Shown here piece by piece: positions 12,572-22,582 of a DNA stretch of 64,000 bases. Position 1 is the stretch's first letter. Each line of letters begins with the position of its first letter. Below the pieces are notes generated by a model. The model was given only the letters and a program-made list of their open reading frames with translations, was not told the origin of the DNA and did no database searches. Source of the stretch: an uncultured Alphaproteobacteria bacterium (lineage in GTDB: Bacteria; Pseudomonadota; Alphaproteobacteria; HIMB59; GCA-002718135); contig CABXWB010000001.1 of assembly GCA_902515745.1 (NCBI GenBank), forward strand, positions 204,304-268,303, written 5' to 3'. Both the position numbers and the translations under genes were made by a program.

Positions 12572-14527
12572 TTACATAAATGAATAGGGATCGACATCAA
12601 TAATTAACTTTACAGAAGAAGGTAATTTAGTCTTTTCGACAATTGTTTTTGTGAATTTGTTCAGATTTTTTCTACTATTACTCTTCAATAATATTCTGTA
12701 TCTATATTGTCCTCTAAGAAGAAAAATTGGAGCTTCGACTGGACCGAGAATTTTAATATTTTTACTATTTTGATCTTGTTGAGCCAGTCTTGAAGCATGT
12801 TTAAGAACTAAAGCTTTTGTATGACTAGAAAGAATTATTGAAGTCATAAAACCAAAAGGAGGAATATTAAAATTCTTTCTTTCTTCTAAAGCTCTTTCAA
12901 TAAAAGCTTCTCTTTCTCGAAGTTGAATCGACTTAATTATTTCTTGATCTGGAAAATATGTTTGAAGAAAAACTTTACCAATTTTTTTTCCTCTACCAGC
13001 TCTTCCTCCAACTTGCTGAAGTAGGTTAAAAGTTTTTTCTATAGCTCTAGGATCACCGCCAAATAAACCTGCGTCCGCATCAACGATTCCTACTAATGAC
13101 AAATTTGGAAAATCATATCCTTTTGCCATAATTTGTGTAGCTACAATTATATCTATATCTTTGTTGTTTATATCAATAATAAATTTTTTAATTTTGTTTG
13201 GTGTGTTAACGTTATCGCTAGACATGATGGAAATATTTTTCCCAGGAAAGAATTCTTTTAACTCCTCTGCAACTCTCTCAACACCAGGACCAACAAATTT
13301 TATACTATCGTTTTCATTGCATTGAGGACAATCTAAATTTAATTTTTTTATAGTTCCACATTGATGACATAAAAAAACTTTTTTGTGTTGATGCATAACC
13401 ATCCATGATGAGCATTGATCACATTCATATCTGAATCCACAACTATTACACAAGGTTAGTGGTGAGTATCCTCTACGATTTAAAAAAATAAGAGTTTGTT
13501 CCTTATTTTCTAAACACTGAGAAATAGAATCTATAATTGATTGTGATATCCATTTATCTTTATCAAGTTTATTTTTATTTAAATCAATTATAGAAATTTC
13601 AGGTAATGGAGTTCCAGAAAATTGTTTTGATAAATAGACTTGATCATATTTTTTAATTTTAACATTATTTATTGTTTCTAAAGACGGTGTTGCCGAAGCT
13701 AATAATATAAAATTTTTTTCAATTTTAGCTCTTACAACTGCAAGATCTCTTGCTTGGTAACGTATATTATCCTCTTGTTTATAACTAGAATCATGTTCTT
13801 CATCGACAACGATTAATCCTAAGTTTGTAAAAGGAAGAAACAAACTTGAACGAGCACCAATAACAATGACTGGATCTCCTACAAAACATTTATGCCAAAT
13901 TTTTTGCCTATTTTTTTTTGTAATTTTAGAATGCCACAAACACACTTCCATTCCAAAACGCTTCTTTACTCTTGTCTCTAATTGCGGTGTTAAACTAATC
14001 TCTGGAACCATTATTAATATTTGTTTTTTTTCTTTTAAAAATTTATCAATTATTTCAAAATATACTTCAGTTTTACCAGAGCCTGTTACACCTTCTAATA
14101 AAACAGGTTTGTTTGATTTATTAAATGATTGGGTGATTTCTTTAAATGAATTTGCTTGCTCTTCACTCAAGGTTACTAAAGAAGGTTCGGTGTTATTGAA
14201 ACTATCTAATTTTTCTTTATCAAATTCAACTATATCATTGTTAATAAGAAATAATTTTAACACTGCTCCTAGTGGAGCTAAAGTATAACTTGCGATCCAA
14301 TTTATAAAATCAATTGAAGAATTCTGAAGGATAAGATCATTACAAATTTTTGTAACCTCTTTAATTTCATATCCAGGATTTTTAATATTCTTATTCCAAA
14401 TAATTCCAGCTTCTATTTTTTTTCCAAATGGAACTAAGACTACTTGACCAATTTCAAGTTGCTCATTTTTTGAAGAATAAGTAAAAACTTTATCGAAAGG
14501 TCTTGTTACTACTACATCGTACAACAT
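12572..14527 (-). CDS. priA: primosomal replication protein PriA (3'-5' helicase)
   Basis: This superfamily 2 helicase restarts stalled replication forks. The 651 residues begin with MLYDVVVTRPFDKVFTY (DNA-binding region, shorter than in E. coli PriA). Walker A GVTGSGKTEVYF follows near residue 145 and DEEHDSSYKQ (DEEH box) near 240. Zinc-binding cysteine pairs are clear: CNSCGFRYECDQC, CHQCG and CPQC. The helicase C-terminal motif ATQIMAKGYDFPNL and QVGGRAGRG complete it. I chose ATG 14527; an upstream in-frame ATG at 14587 would add 20 lysine-rich residues and fill the whole gap to the divergent gene. It lies upstream of atpHAGDC on the same strand. Confidence 0.94.
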   Translation of the reverse strand: MLYDVVVTRPFDKVFTYSSKNEQLEIGQVVLVPFGKKIEAGIIWNKNIKNPGYEIKEVTKICNDLILQNSSIDFINWIASYTLAPLGAVLKLFLINNDIVEFDKEKLDSFNNTEPSLVTLSEEQANSFKEITQSFNKSNKPVLLEGVTGSGKTEVYFEIIDKFLKEKKQILIMVPEISLTPQLETRVKKRFGMEVCLWHSKITKKNRQKIWHKCFVGDPVIVIGARSSLFLPFTNLGLIVVDEEHDSSYKQEDNIRYQARDLAVVRAKIEKNFILLASATPSLETINNVKIKKYDQVYLSKQFSGTPLPEISIIDLNKNKLDKDKWISQSIIDSISQCLENKEQTLIFLNRRGYSPLTLCNSCGFRYECDQCSSWMVMHQHKKVFLCHQCGTIKKLNLDCPQCNENDSIKFVGPGVERVAEELKEFFPGKNISIMSSDNVNTPNKIKKFIIDINNKDIDIIVATQIMAKGYDFPNLSLVGIVDADAGLFGGDPRAIEKTFNLLQQVGGRAGRGKKIGKVFLQTYFPDQEIIKSIQLREREAFIERALEERKNFNIPPFGFMTSIILSSHTKALVLKHASRLAQQDQNSKNIKILGPVEAPIFLLRGQYRYRILLKSNSRKNLNKFTKTIVEKTKLPSSVKLIIDVDPYSFM

Positions 14528-14567
14528 TATATTTATGTATTTTTTATATGTTAACTTTCTAAATAAC

Positions 14568-14584
14568 TTGTATATGGTATACAA
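14568..14584 (+). promoter_or_regulatory. 17-bp perfect inverted repeat just upstream of the aldolase gene
   Basis: TTGTATA-TGG-TATACAA is a perfect 7-bp inverted repeat with a 3-bp centre. It ends 6 bp before the ATG at 14591, in the short divergent gap between priA and the transaldolase-like gene. It could be an operator, or in RNA a small hairpin over the ribosome entry site. No Shine-Dalgarno sequence is visible. A related GTATA-N-TATAC core occurs upstream of gcrA (47737-47747). AT-richness makes such palindromes more likely by chance. Confidence 0.4.
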
Positions 14585-14590
14585 CAAACA

Positions 14591-15250
14591 ATGAAATTTT
14601 TTATAGACACCGCCGATATACCTCAGATTGAAGAGTTAATGCCTAGTGGATTAATAGACGGTGTTACGACAAACCCATCTCTAATTGCAAAAAGTAGTAA
14701 GGATATGGGAGAGACCATTAAAACAATTTGTTCCATAGTAACTGGTCCAGTAAGCGCTGAAGTGACAGCAACGGAATATAACAAAATGCTTGAAGAAGGT
14801 GAGTACTTAGCATCACTAGCTAAGAATGTTGCTGTAAAAGTTCCTCTTACACCTGCTGGTCTTCAAACTTGCAAAGCTCTCAGAGAAAAAGATATCATGG
14901 TAAATGTAACATTGTGTTTTAGTGCTGCTCAAGCATTACTAGCCGCTAAGGTTGGTGCAACATTTATTTCTCCATTTGTGGGAAGATTAGATGACATTGG
15001 TGAGAAAGGAATGGATCTGATTTCAGATATAGTAATAATGTATAAAAATTATGGATTTGATACGGAAGTATTAGTTGCTTCGGTAAGAAACACTCAACAT
15101 CTTATTGATGCAGCTGTGATTGGCGCCCATGTTTCAACTCTACCACCTAAAGTTATTCACGAATTATATAAACATCCTCTAACAGATAAAGGGCTTAAAG
15201 CATTTCTCGATGATTGGGCAAAAACAGGACAGCAAATCTTGCCAAAATAA
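14591..15250 (+). CDS. transaldolase / fructose-6-phosphate aldolase family protein
   Basis: This 219-residue class I aldolase belongs to the small transaldolase subfamily (FSA/TalC type). The N terminus [29 protein letters not shown] (residues 24-36), [11 protein letters not shown] with the Schiff-base Lys near residue 86, and [29 protein letters not shown] are all family hallmarks. It either interconverts sugar phosphates in the non-oxidative pentose-phosphate pathway (transaldolase) or cleaves fructose 6-phosphate; sequence alone does not separate these. It is divergent from priA, and the DUF484 gene follows after 5 bp. Confidence 0.9.
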   Translation: MKFFIDTADIPQIEELMPSGLIDGVTTNPSLIAKSSKDMGETIKTICSIVTGPVSAEVTATEYNKMLEEGEYLASLAKNVAVKVPLTPAGLQTCKALREKDIMVNVTLCFSAAQALLAAKVGATFISPFVGRLDDIGEKGMDLISDIVIMYKNYGFDTEVLVASVRNTQHLIDAAVIGAHVSTLPPKVIHELYKHPLTDKGLKAFLDDWAKTGQQILPK

Positions 15251-15255
15251 TAGTC

Positions 15256-15918
15256 ATGGCGCATGAAGATGAAATTATTGAAAAACAAATAATAAATTTT
15301 TTAAAAAAAAATAAAAATTTTTTTATTAAAAATTCAGAATTAGTTAATGAACTAAATTTTCCGTCTGTAGATAATAGTTCAGATAAGGTTGTTGATTTAG
15401 AGGCGTATAGATATAAAAAAATATCGCAACAAAATATAGATCTACAAAATCAAATGACAAAAGTACTACTTGCAGGAAAAAGTCATTTAAATGCTCAAAA
15501 AAGAATTCTAAAATCTACAATTAGAATTCTAAATGTAAAAAGTTTACAAAAATTAATTAGCTTAATTAAAAATGATCTTAAAACAATTTTAGGTTGTGAT
15601 GAAATGAATTGTTTTGTTACAAATGAAAATATTAGAGCAGAAAGCTTATCACAACTAGATATTAAAATTGCAAATAGTTATTTTAAAAACAAAATAGTTA
15701 CAAATTTAAATCAAAATCCTAAAGGTTTACTTTTATTTTTTCCTAATAAATCAGCAACGATAAAATCATATATTTTATTAAAAGTTAAATTTCGTGAAGA
15801 TATTATAATATTGGCTATGGGATCAAAAGATAAAAATAAATTTACAGTTGATATGCAAACTGATCTTGTTGAATACTTAATTAAAATTATAGAAGTAAAT
15901 TTGTTAAGTATCAAATGA
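15256..15918 (+). CDS. DUF484 family protein
   Basis: This 220-residue protein starts MAHEDEIIEKQIINFLKKN, followed by FFIKNSELVNELNFP and VVDLEAYRYKKIS. This N-terminal pattern (short helix, then a conserved VDL.xxRxxxL-type linker) marks DUF484 proteins, whose C-terminal half is GAF-like. No catalytic function is known. I chose ATG 15256; a longer in-frame start at 15214 would overlap the aldolase gene by 37 bp. In many alphaproteobacteria xerC follows this gene, but no recombinase gene is present here. It is very AT- and Lys-rich and diverged. Confidence 0.78.
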   Translation: MAHEDEIIEKQIINFLKKNKNFFIKNSELVNELNFPSVDNSSDKVVDLEAYRYKKISQQNIDLQNQMTKVLLAGKSHLNAQKRILKSTIRILNVKSLQKLISLIKNDLKTILGCDEMNCFVTNENIRAESLSQLDIKIANSYFKNKIVTNLNQNPKGLLLFFPNKSATIKSYILLKVKFREDIIILAMGSKDKNKFTVDMQTDLVEYLIKIIEVNLLSIK

Positions 15919-15930
15919 AAAGGAGATAAA
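15919..15930 (+). promoter_or_regulatory. strong ribosome binding site for the DUF1737 gene
   Basis: AAAAGGAGATAAA directly before ATG 15931 contains the near-perfect Shine-Dalgarno AGGAG with 6 bp spacing. Most genes in this window lack a recognisable SD, so this one suggests a highly translated small protein. It also fixes the start of the following gene. Confidence 0.75.
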
Positions 15931-16134
15931 ATGAAAGGTTATAGATTTATCACAGATGATGACACTGTAGATTTTTGTCAAAGAGTAACAGAGGCTCTCT
16001 CTAATGGATGGAAATTACATGGTGAACCAAAAATGACTTTTGATCATAAGAGAAAAGTTATGAGGTGCGGTCAAGCAGTTGTAAAACAGTCATCAAAAAA
16101 ATATAAAAAAGGAATGAATCTAGCTAAAATTTAA
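15931..16134 (+). CDS. small DUF1737-type protein
   Basis: This 67-residue protein reads MKGYRFITDDDTVDFCQRV, then ALSNGWKLHGEPKM and ends in a Lys-rich tail. The arrangement of Y-x-F-hydrophobic, the xVxxxLxxGWxLxGxP pattern and a following beta strand (RCGQAVVK) fits DUF1737, a small domain of unknown function. No transmembrane segment or signal is present. It has a strong SD and its TAA shares a TTAA with the stop of the convergent lpdA. The function is unknown; the family assignment is from pattern only. Confidence 0.72.
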   Translation: MKGYRFITDDDTVDFCQRVTEALSNGWKLHGEPKMTFDHKRKVMRCGQAVVKQSSKKYKKGMNLAKI

Positions 16135-17528
16135 ATATGTATGGCTCTGCCATCAACACTTAGAGCTGCTTCTTTTACCGCTTCACTAGTTGTTGGATGA
16201 GCATGACATACTCTAGCAATATCTTCTGCACTTCCACCAAATTCGATTGTCGTAACAATTTCTGCAATCAGTTGTCCAGCATCATGACCGATTATATGAG
16301 CACCTAAAATTTCATCTGTTTTTTTATCAACCAAAATTTTAACAAATCCCTCTGATGCAGAAGTGGTTAGGGCACGACCATTTGCCATAAAAGGAAATTT
16401 TCCAACCTTGAATTCTTTCTTTTCTTGCTTGAGCTGTTCTTCTGTTTTACCTACAGATGCAATCTCTGGATTGGTATAAACAATCGCTGGTATAGCGTCA
16501 TAGTTTATATGAGGTTTTTGACCGTTTATAAATTCAACACAAGCTACTCCTTCTTCTTCAGCTTTGTGTGCTAGCATTGGACCTGGTGCTACATCACCAA
16601 TGGCGTAGATTCCCTCAACAGAAGTTTTAAAGTTATCTTTAATTTCAATAGATTTTTTATCCGTTAATTTAATTCCAATTTTTTCGAGACCCAGTCCCTC
16701 AGTGTTTGGTTTTCTTCCTACTGACATTAAAACTATTTCGTAGTTTTCTTTTATTTTCTTTTTATCTGATGTTTCCATTTCAACATCTACACCAGACTTG
16801 CTAGATTTTGCAGAACTCACCTTATGTGATAGTTTGAATTCTAATCCTTGTTTAGTTAACATTTTCATAAACTCTTTTGCTATTTCACCATCCATAGTTG
16901 GAACAATTCTGTCCAGAGCTTCAACAACTGTTACTTTTGAACCTAATCTACTCCATACTGAACCCATCTCTAATCCAATGTATCCACCACCAATAACTAA
17001 GAGTGATTTTGGTATTTTAGATAGAGATAGAGCACCTGTTGAAGATACTATTTGTTTTTCATCGACAGGGATATTTGGTATCTCGATCGAAGATGATCCC
17101 GTTGCGATAATAAAATTTTTAGCACTAGCAGTTATTTCATTTTTTCCATTTATAATAGAAATAGTATTTTTATCTACAAATGAAGCCATGCCAGGAATAT
17201 GCGTGATTTTATTTTTCTTAAATAAAAAACCAATCCCTGTTGTAAGTTTTTTTACAATCTTAGTTTTGCGATCCATCAAAACATTTAGGTCTAAATCTAT
17301 CTTTGATGTTTTTATGCCATGCTCTGCAGCATGATTTGAAATTTCAACAAATTTTTCAGATGAATTTAATAATGCTTTAGAAGGTATGCATCCGATGTTC
17401 AAACAAGTTCCACCAAGTGATGGCTCTTTTTCTATACAAGCAACCTTCATTCCAAGTTGAGCTGCTCTGATTGCAGCTACATATCCACCAGGTCCCGCAC
17501 CAATTACTATTAAATCAAAATCTTCCAT
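16131..17528 (-). CDS. lpdA: dihydrolipoyl dehydrogenase (E3)
   Basis: This 465-residue flavoprotein reoxidises dihydrolipoyl groups with NAD. The FAD-binding motif IVIGAGPGGYVAAIRAAQLG lies at residues 6-25 and the redox disulfide in GGTCLNIGCIPSK near residue 40. The NAD-binding motif VIGGGYIGLEMGSVW follows near 180 and the FAD-binding segment YAIGDVAPGPMLAHKA near 310. The C-terminal catalytic HAHPTTSEAV is present. It follows sucB by 1 bp on the minus strand, so it probably serves 2-oxoglutarate dehydrogenase and possibly other complexes. It ends in the TTAA shared with the DUF1737 gene. Confidence 0.96.
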   Translation of the reverse strand: MEDFDLIVIGAGPGGYVAAIRAAQLGMKVACIEKEPSLGGTCLNIGCIPSKALLNSSEKFVEISNHAAEHGIKTSKIDLDLNVLMDRKTKIVKKLTTGIGFLFKKNKITHIPGMASFVDKNTISIINGKNEITASAKNFIIATGSSSIEIPNIPVDEKQIVSSTGALSLSKIPKSLLVIGGGYIGLEMGSVWSRLGSKVTVVEALDRIVPTMDGEIAKEFMKMLTKQGLEFKLSHKVSSAKSSKSGVDVEMETSDKKKIKENYEIVLMSVGRKPNTEGLGLEKIGIKLTDKKSIEIKDNFKTSVEGIYAIGDVAPGPMLAHKAEEEGVACVEFINGQKPHINYDAIPAIVYTNPEIASVGKTEEQLKQEKKEFKVGKFPFMANGRALTTSASEGFVKILVDKKTDEILGAHIIGHDAGQLIAEIVTTIEFGGSAEDIARVCHAHPTTSEAVKEAALSVDGRAIHI

Positions 17529-17529
17529 T

Positions 17530-18711
17530 TTATATTCCTAATACTAATTCAGATGGATCTTCTAGAAATTCTTTCACTTTCACTAAAAATCCAACACTTT
17601 CTTTTCCATCAATAATTCTATGATCATAACTTAATGCAACATACATCATTGGCCTAATTACTATTTCATCATTTACAACTACTGCTCTTTTTTGAATATT
17701 ATGCATCCCTAAAATTCCAGATTGAGGTCTATTAATAATAGGTGTGCTGAGCATTGATCCGTAAACGCCACCATTTGAAATTGTAAAGGTGCCGCCAATC
17801 AAATCGTCCATGGTCAGCGTTCCATCTTTGGCTTTTGTACTAAGATCGATAATTTTAGTTTCTATTTCTCCAAAACTCAATTGATTGGCATCTTTAAGTA
17901 TTGGTACGACCAATCCTTTTTCAGTTCCAACAGCTATACCTATATCAAAATGATTTTTATAAATTATATTTTCATCTTTAATTTCAGCATTCACAGCTGG
18001 ATACTCTTGCAAACTTTTTACTACAGCTTTTACAAAAAATGACATGAAACCTAATTTGACTTCATACCGACTTTGAAATTCTTGGTTTTTTAATTTTCTA
18101 ATTTCCATCACTTTGGACATATCAATTTCATTGAAAGTTGTAAGTATGGCTGCTGTATTTTGAGCCTCCTTTAAGCGTTTAGATATTGTCTGTCTAATTT
18201 TAGACATTTTGATTACTTCTTCTCTTTCACCTTTGTTAGTGCTTGTTTTATTTGAAGAAGAAAGATGAGAAACTACATCTTCTTTATTAATTCTTCCGTC
18301 AGAACGTGATGAGGTGATATCGTCGAGTTTAATATTATTTTCCTCAGCAATTTTTCTTGCAGATGGAGAAGATTTGGCAGGTGAAGATTTTATTTCAACC
18401 TTAACTTCTTTTACTTCTTCTTTTACTTTTTCTTCTTTAATTTCAGTTTTTTTAGGAGTTGGTTTTTTACCTTTTGATTCATCTAAGATTCCTAAAATAC
18501 CACCAATTTCAACATCAGTTCCTTCAGAAACTTTTATTTCTTTTAGAGATCCAGCATGAGGCGCTGGTACTTCAACTGTAATTTTGTCAGTTTCAATTTC
18601 AACTAAAGCTTCATCTGCCTCAAAATTATCGCCTATGTTCTTAAGCCATTTTGAAACGGTTGCTTCCGTAATTGACTCACCAAGTGTTGGAACTATTAAT
18701 TCAGTACTCAT
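17530..18711 (-). CDS. sucB: dihydrolipoyl succinyltransferase (E2 of 2-oxoglutarate dehydrogenase)
   Basis: This 393-residue E2 protein has one N-terminal lipoyl domain with the lipoylated Lys in ETDKITVEV near residue 43. A charged Lys/Glu/Pro linker follows ([18 protein letters not shown]), then a peripheral-subunit-binding domain ([13 protein letters not shown] near residue 115) and the catalytic acyltransferase domain ending in [10 protein letters not shown] with the active-site His. The downstream [13 protein letters not shown] end is typical of SucB. It lies between sucA and lpdA, giving the complete 2-oxoglutarate dehydrogenase gene set. Confidence 0.96.
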   Translation of the reverse strand: MSTELIVPTLGESITEATVSKWLKNIGDNFEADEALVEIETDKITVEVPAPHAGSLKEIKVSEGTDVEIGGILGILDESKGKKPTPKKTEIKEEKVKEEVKEVKVEIKSSPAKSSPSARKIAEENNIKLDDITSSRSDGRINKEDVVSHLSSSNKTSTNKGEREEVIKMSKIRQTISKRLKEAQNTAAILTTFNEIDMSKVMEIRKLKNQEFQSRYEVKLGFMSFFVKAVVKSLQEYPAVNAEIKDENIIYKNHFDIGIAVGTEKGLVVPILKDANQLSFGEIETKIIDLSTKAKDGTLTMDDLIGGTFTISNGGVYGSMLSTPIINRPQSGILGMHNIQKRAVVVNDEIVIRPMMYVALSYDHRIIDGKESVGFLVKVKEFLEDPSELVLGI

Positions 18712-18742
18712 TAATTAAATGCTTAATAACATTTACTCCAAT

Positions 18743-21646
18743 TTATTCAATTGGCAGATTGGTCTTTAATTTTGTTGAAATACCTGCCCAAGATTTGATA
18801 ATTTTGCCAATTGAATCTTCAGTTGCCATTTTTAGAATAGTTTCTTGGTTGTTTAAGTGTCTTTCTAAAGAACCAGCGGCAGGAGAAGCGGCAGGACTTC
18901 TACCAACGTAGTATATTTTTTCTTGTTTAACTTTAGCTTCCTGCATAACACTTTCTAATCTACCTTTGGCAAAACCCCAGGCACCCATATTTTTTGGTTC
19001 CTCTTGTACCCAGATAATTTCAGCATCCGTGTAATGTTTTAGTTCATCTCTGAAGTTTTCATAAGGAAATGGGTAAATCTGCTCCAATCTAATTATGGAG
19101 AGAGTATTTATTTTATTTTTAGTAATATGATCTGCTAACTCAAAATATATTTTGCCAGAACAAATTATTAATCTTTTCTTTTTCTTTTTTTCTTTTACTA
19201 ATATTTTATCAGTTAGAATTCTATGAAAAGTTGATCCATTAATATAATCTTCAATATTTGAGACGTTAGATTTGTGTCTAAGTGTAGATTTTGGGGTAAA
19301 TATAATTAGAGGTTTCCTAAAATTTCTATGTAGCTGTCTTCTCAGGACATGAAAATAATTTGCAGGACTAGTGCAATTAACAATTTGCATATTATCTTCT
19401 GCACACATCTGTAAAAATCTTTCTAATCTCCCACTTGTATGCTCAGGGCCTTGACCTTCATGACCATGAGGAAGAAGCATTGTTAAACCAGACATTCTCA
19501 ACCATTTTCTTTCACCAGAACTAATGAATTGATCAATCATAATTTGTGCACCATTTACAAAATCACCAAACTGCGCTTCCCATATAACAAGTGTCTTAGG
19601 ATCAACTTGTGAATATCCATATTCAAAACCAAGAACACCAAACTCAGATAAAAAACTATCTACAATTTCAAAGTAACCTTGCTTGTTTTGAAAGTGTCTT
19701 AATGGAACAAAACGATTTTCGTTTTCCTGATCATATAGAACACCGTGTCTATGACTAAATGTTCCTCTTCCAACATCTTGTCCGGATATTCTAACACCAT
19801 ATCCCTCATCTAGAAGTGTTGCTAGAGCTAAACTTTCAGAAGTAGCCCAATCGATACCTTTTCCGTTGATGACACTTGTTAATCGATCCCCATAAATTTT
19901 TTTTATTCTTCTATGAGCATTGAAATCTGATGGTATTGCATGAATTTTTTTAGCAACGTTAATTAATGTTTTCTCTTTTACAGAAGTTTTTCCCTTTCTC
20001 GCATCAAATGTTGCAGTAGATAAACCTGTCCAAGTTCCCTCTAACCAATCTACTTTATTTGGCTTATAATTTTTAGTTGATTCAAATTCTTTATCTAAAA
20101 AATTTTTGAAAGAATCTACAATTTCTATAGATTCTTCTTCTGAAAAAGTATTATTCTCAATTAATTTTTTTTCATATTTTTTTCTTGTTGTGATTTGTTT
20201 TTTGATAGCCTTATACATAAGTGGCTGAGTAAAAGAAGGTTCATCAGCTTCGTTATGGCCAGATCTTCTGTAACAAAACATATCTACAACAACATCGACT
20301 TTAAATTTATTTCTAAATTCTGTTGCAAGTCTACAAACATGGACTACAGCTTCTGGATCGTCACCATTAACATGAAATATTGGAGCCTGAACCATTTTAG
20401 CAATTTCAGTACAATAAGGTGCTGATCTTCCATATTGAGGCATCGTTGTAAAACCTATCTGATTGTTTATTACAAAATGAATTGTACCACCTGTTTTAAA
20501 ACCTCTTAATTGTGACATAGCAAATGTTTCTGCTACTACTCCTTGTCCAGCTATTGCTGCATCTCCATGGATTAATAAACCAATAACTTTATCTGTTGTT
20601 TTATCTTTGGATAAAGTTTGTTTAGCTCTTACTTTTCCTGCCACAACAGGGTTAACTGCTTCTAAATGAGAGGGGTTAGAGGTGAGCGATAAATGAATTT
20701 TCTTTTTTTCAAATTCACGATCAGCAGAAACCCCTAAATGATATTTTACATCACCCGAACCAAGTACCTCATTTGGGTCATTTAAAGTCCCTTGAAATTT
20801 TGCTAAAATTTTTTTGTAAGGCATCTCTAAAACACTTGATAAAAGTGTTAGTCTTCCTCTATGAGCCGTTCCAATAATTATATCTTCTATTCCAGACAAG
20901 CATGCCTGTTTAACAATTTGCTCTATCCCTGGTATCATTGCTTCACCACCTTCGATACCATATCTCTTTGTGCCTAAAAACTTTTTATCTAAAAACTGTT
21001 CGAACAGTTCTGATTCAACTAATCTTTTATAGATTGCTTTTTTTCCTTCATTTGTAAAATTTGTTTTATTTCTTACTTCTTCAATTCTTTCCTGCACCCA
21101 TTGTTTTTGATCAGCTTGTTGTATATGTAAAAATTCGACACCAATAGAAGCAGAGTATGTTTCTTTTAGTATTTTTATAATAGTTTTTAATTTACCTTTT
21201 TCTAAACCCAAACTTCCATCAATAAATATTTCTTTTTCTAAATCTGATTCATTAAAGCCATAACTTTTATAATCTAATTCTTGAGGATATTCTCTTTCAG
21301 ATATTCCTAAAGGGTCGAGATCTGCAATTAAATGTCCATTAATTCTAAAAGCTCTAATTAATCTTAATGCTCTAATTGAATCTAAGGTTAATATTCTAAA
21401 CTCTTCAGAATTGTAATTCGCATTTGATTTTATAACCTTAGTTATGTAATTTTTATCTATTATATTTGATGAACGTTCTTTCCATTTAGGTCCTCCAAAA
21501 TCTTTAAGAACGGAGTATTCATCTTCATTTAAATTATTAAAAAAATCTTTCCAAGAAGTGTCCACACTTTCAGGATCATTTCTAAATTTAGAATACAATT
21601 CAGCAACATATGGCGCATTAGCACTATTTAAGAAAGTATCATTCAT
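18743..21646 (-). CDS. sucA: 2-oxoglutarate dehydrogenase E1
   Basis: This 967-residue thiamine-diphosphate-dependent decarboxylase matches the usual E1 length. The N terminus has the E2-interacting segment NAPYVAELYSKFRNDPESVD. The core includes GTAHRGRLTLLSSVLEMPYKKI, GDVKYHLGVS, LTSNPSHLEAVNPVV and IHGDAAIAGQGVV with the ThDP/Mg region, and the C-terminal part has GHEGQGPEHTSGRLERFLQ and VQEEPKNMGAWGF. It follows sucD after a 51-bp gap and precedes sucB. It supplies succinyl-CoA and NADH. Confidence 0.97.
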   Translation of the reverse strand: MNDTFLNSANAPYVAELYSKFRNDPESVDTSWKDFFNNLNEDEYSVLKDFGGPKWKERSSNIIDKNYITKVIKSNANYNSEEFRILTLDSIRALRLIRAFRINGHLIADLDPLGISEREYPQELDYKSYGFNESDLEKEIFIDGSLGLEKGKLKTIIKILKETYSASIGVEFLHIQQADQKQWVQERIEEVRNKTNFTNEGKKAIYKRLVESELFEQFLDKKFLGTKRYGIEGGEAMIPGIEQIVKQACLSGIEDIIIGTAHRGRLTLLSSVLEMPYKKILAKFQGTLNDPNEVLGSGDVKYHLGVSADREFEKKKIHLSLTSNPSHLEAVNPVVAGKVRAKQTLSKDKTTDKVIGLLIHGDAAIAGQGVVAETFAMSQLRGFKTGGTIHFVINNQIGFTTMPQYGRSAPYCTEIAKMVQAPIFHVNGDDPEAVVHVCRLATEFRNKFKVDVVVDMFCYRRSGHNEADEPSFTQPLMYKAIKKQITTRKKYEKKLIENNTFSEEESIEIVDSFKNFLDKEFESTKNYKPNKVDWLEGTWTGLSTATFDARKGKTSVKEKTLINVAKKIHAIPSDFNAHRRIKKIYGDRLTSVINGKGIDWATSESLALATLLDEGYGVRISGQDVGRGTFSHRHGVLYDQENENRFVPLRHFQNKQGYFEIVDSFLSEFGVLGFEYGYSQVDPKTLVIWEAQFGDFVNGAQIMIDQFISSGERKWLRMSGLTMLLPHGHEGQGPEHTSGRLERFLQMCAEDNMQIVNCTSPANYFHVLRRQLHRNFRKPLIIFTPKSTLRHKSNVSNIEDYINGSTFHRILTDKILVKEKKKKKRLIICSGKIYFELADHITKNKINTLSIIRLEQIYPFPYENFRDELKHYTDAEIIWVQEEPKNMGAWGFAKGRLESVMQEAKVKQEKIYYVGRSPAASPAAGSLERHLNNQETILKMATEDSIGKIIKSWAGISTKLKTNLPIE

Positions 21647-21697
21647 AGATTTCTATTAAACTAAAACCATTTCGCATAACAATCATACTTATAGAAA

Positions 21698-22582
21698 CTA
21701 ATTATTACCATTTTGCATTGCTAATTTCATTGTTTTTCCCAATGAGGCTGGTGATTTTGATACCAAAACTCCAGCATTTTCTAAAGATTCAATCTTGGAA
21801 TGTGCAGTTCCTTTTGAGCCTGAAACAATAGCGCCTGCATGACCCATACGCTTGCCTTTAGGTGCCGATTGTCCAGCTATAAATGCTGAAACAGGTTTTT
21901 TTAATTTTGAATTTGAAATAAATTCTGCTGCGTTTTCTTCTTCTTCACCACCAATTTCACCAATCATTAAAATGCCTTCGGTCTCATCATCTTCTAAAAA
22001 TAACTTTATACAATCTACAAAATCCATTCCGTGTATTGGATCTCCACCAATACCGATACACGTTGATTGACCTAATCCTACCTCTGTGGTTTGTGCAACA
22101 GCTTCATAGGTTAATGTTCCTGATCTACTCACTATACCTATCTTACCTTTTTTATGGATGAAGCCAGGCATAATTCCAATTTTGCATTCAGAAGGAGTAA
22201 TTAGTCCTGGACAGTTAGGTCCAATTAAATATGTTTTATTGTTAATAATTCTTTTTTTTATATCAATCATATCTAAGACTGGAATACCTTCTGTAATACA
22301 AACAATTAATTCAATATTTGCATCTAAAGCCTCATGGATTGCTTTGGCAGCAAACTTTGCAGGTACATAAATAACTGTTGCGTTTGCTTCAGTTTGTTTA
22401 ACTGCATCAGCAACAGTGTTAAACACCGGTAAGTTTAAATGAGTATATCCTCCTTTTCCAGGTGTGACACCACCAACAAGGTTTGTACCATATGCTATAG
22501 CTTGTTCAGAATGATATGTTCCTTGTGAACCGGTAAAGCCTTGGCAAATAAGTCTTGTATTTTTATTAACTAAAATTGACAC
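21698..22582 (-). CDS. sucD: succinyl-CoA synthetase alpha subunit
   Basis: This 294-residue subunit binds CoA and carries the phosphohistidine. CoA-binding [11 protein letters not shown] lies at residues 15-25 and [14 protein letters not shown] near 150. The catalytic His is in [12 protein letters not shown] near residue 245. The ATG overlaps the sucC stop by one base, giving equal translation of the two subunits. It converts succinyl-CoA to succinate with nucleotide phosphorylation and is placed between mdh-sucC and sucAB. Confidence 0.97.
   Translation of the reverse strand: MSILVNKNTRLICQGFTGSQGTYHSEQAIAYGTNLVGGVTPGKGGYTHLNLPVFNTVADAVKQTEANATVIYVPAKFAAKAIHEALDANIELIVCITEGIPVLDMIDIKKRIINNKTYLIGPNCPGLITPSECKIGIMPGFIHKKGKIGIVSRSGTLTYEAVAQTTEVGLGQSTCIGIGGDPIHGMDFVDCIKLFLEDDETEGILMIGEIGGEEEENAAEFISNSKLKKPVSAFIAGQSAPKGKRMGHAGAIVSGSKGTAHSKIESLENAGVLVSKSPASLGKTMKLAMQNGNN

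Noticed and set aside
14528..14587. Longer PriA start at 14587
   Set aside because: It would add 20 Lys/Tyr-rich residues without family similarity and consume the whole divergent promoter gap.
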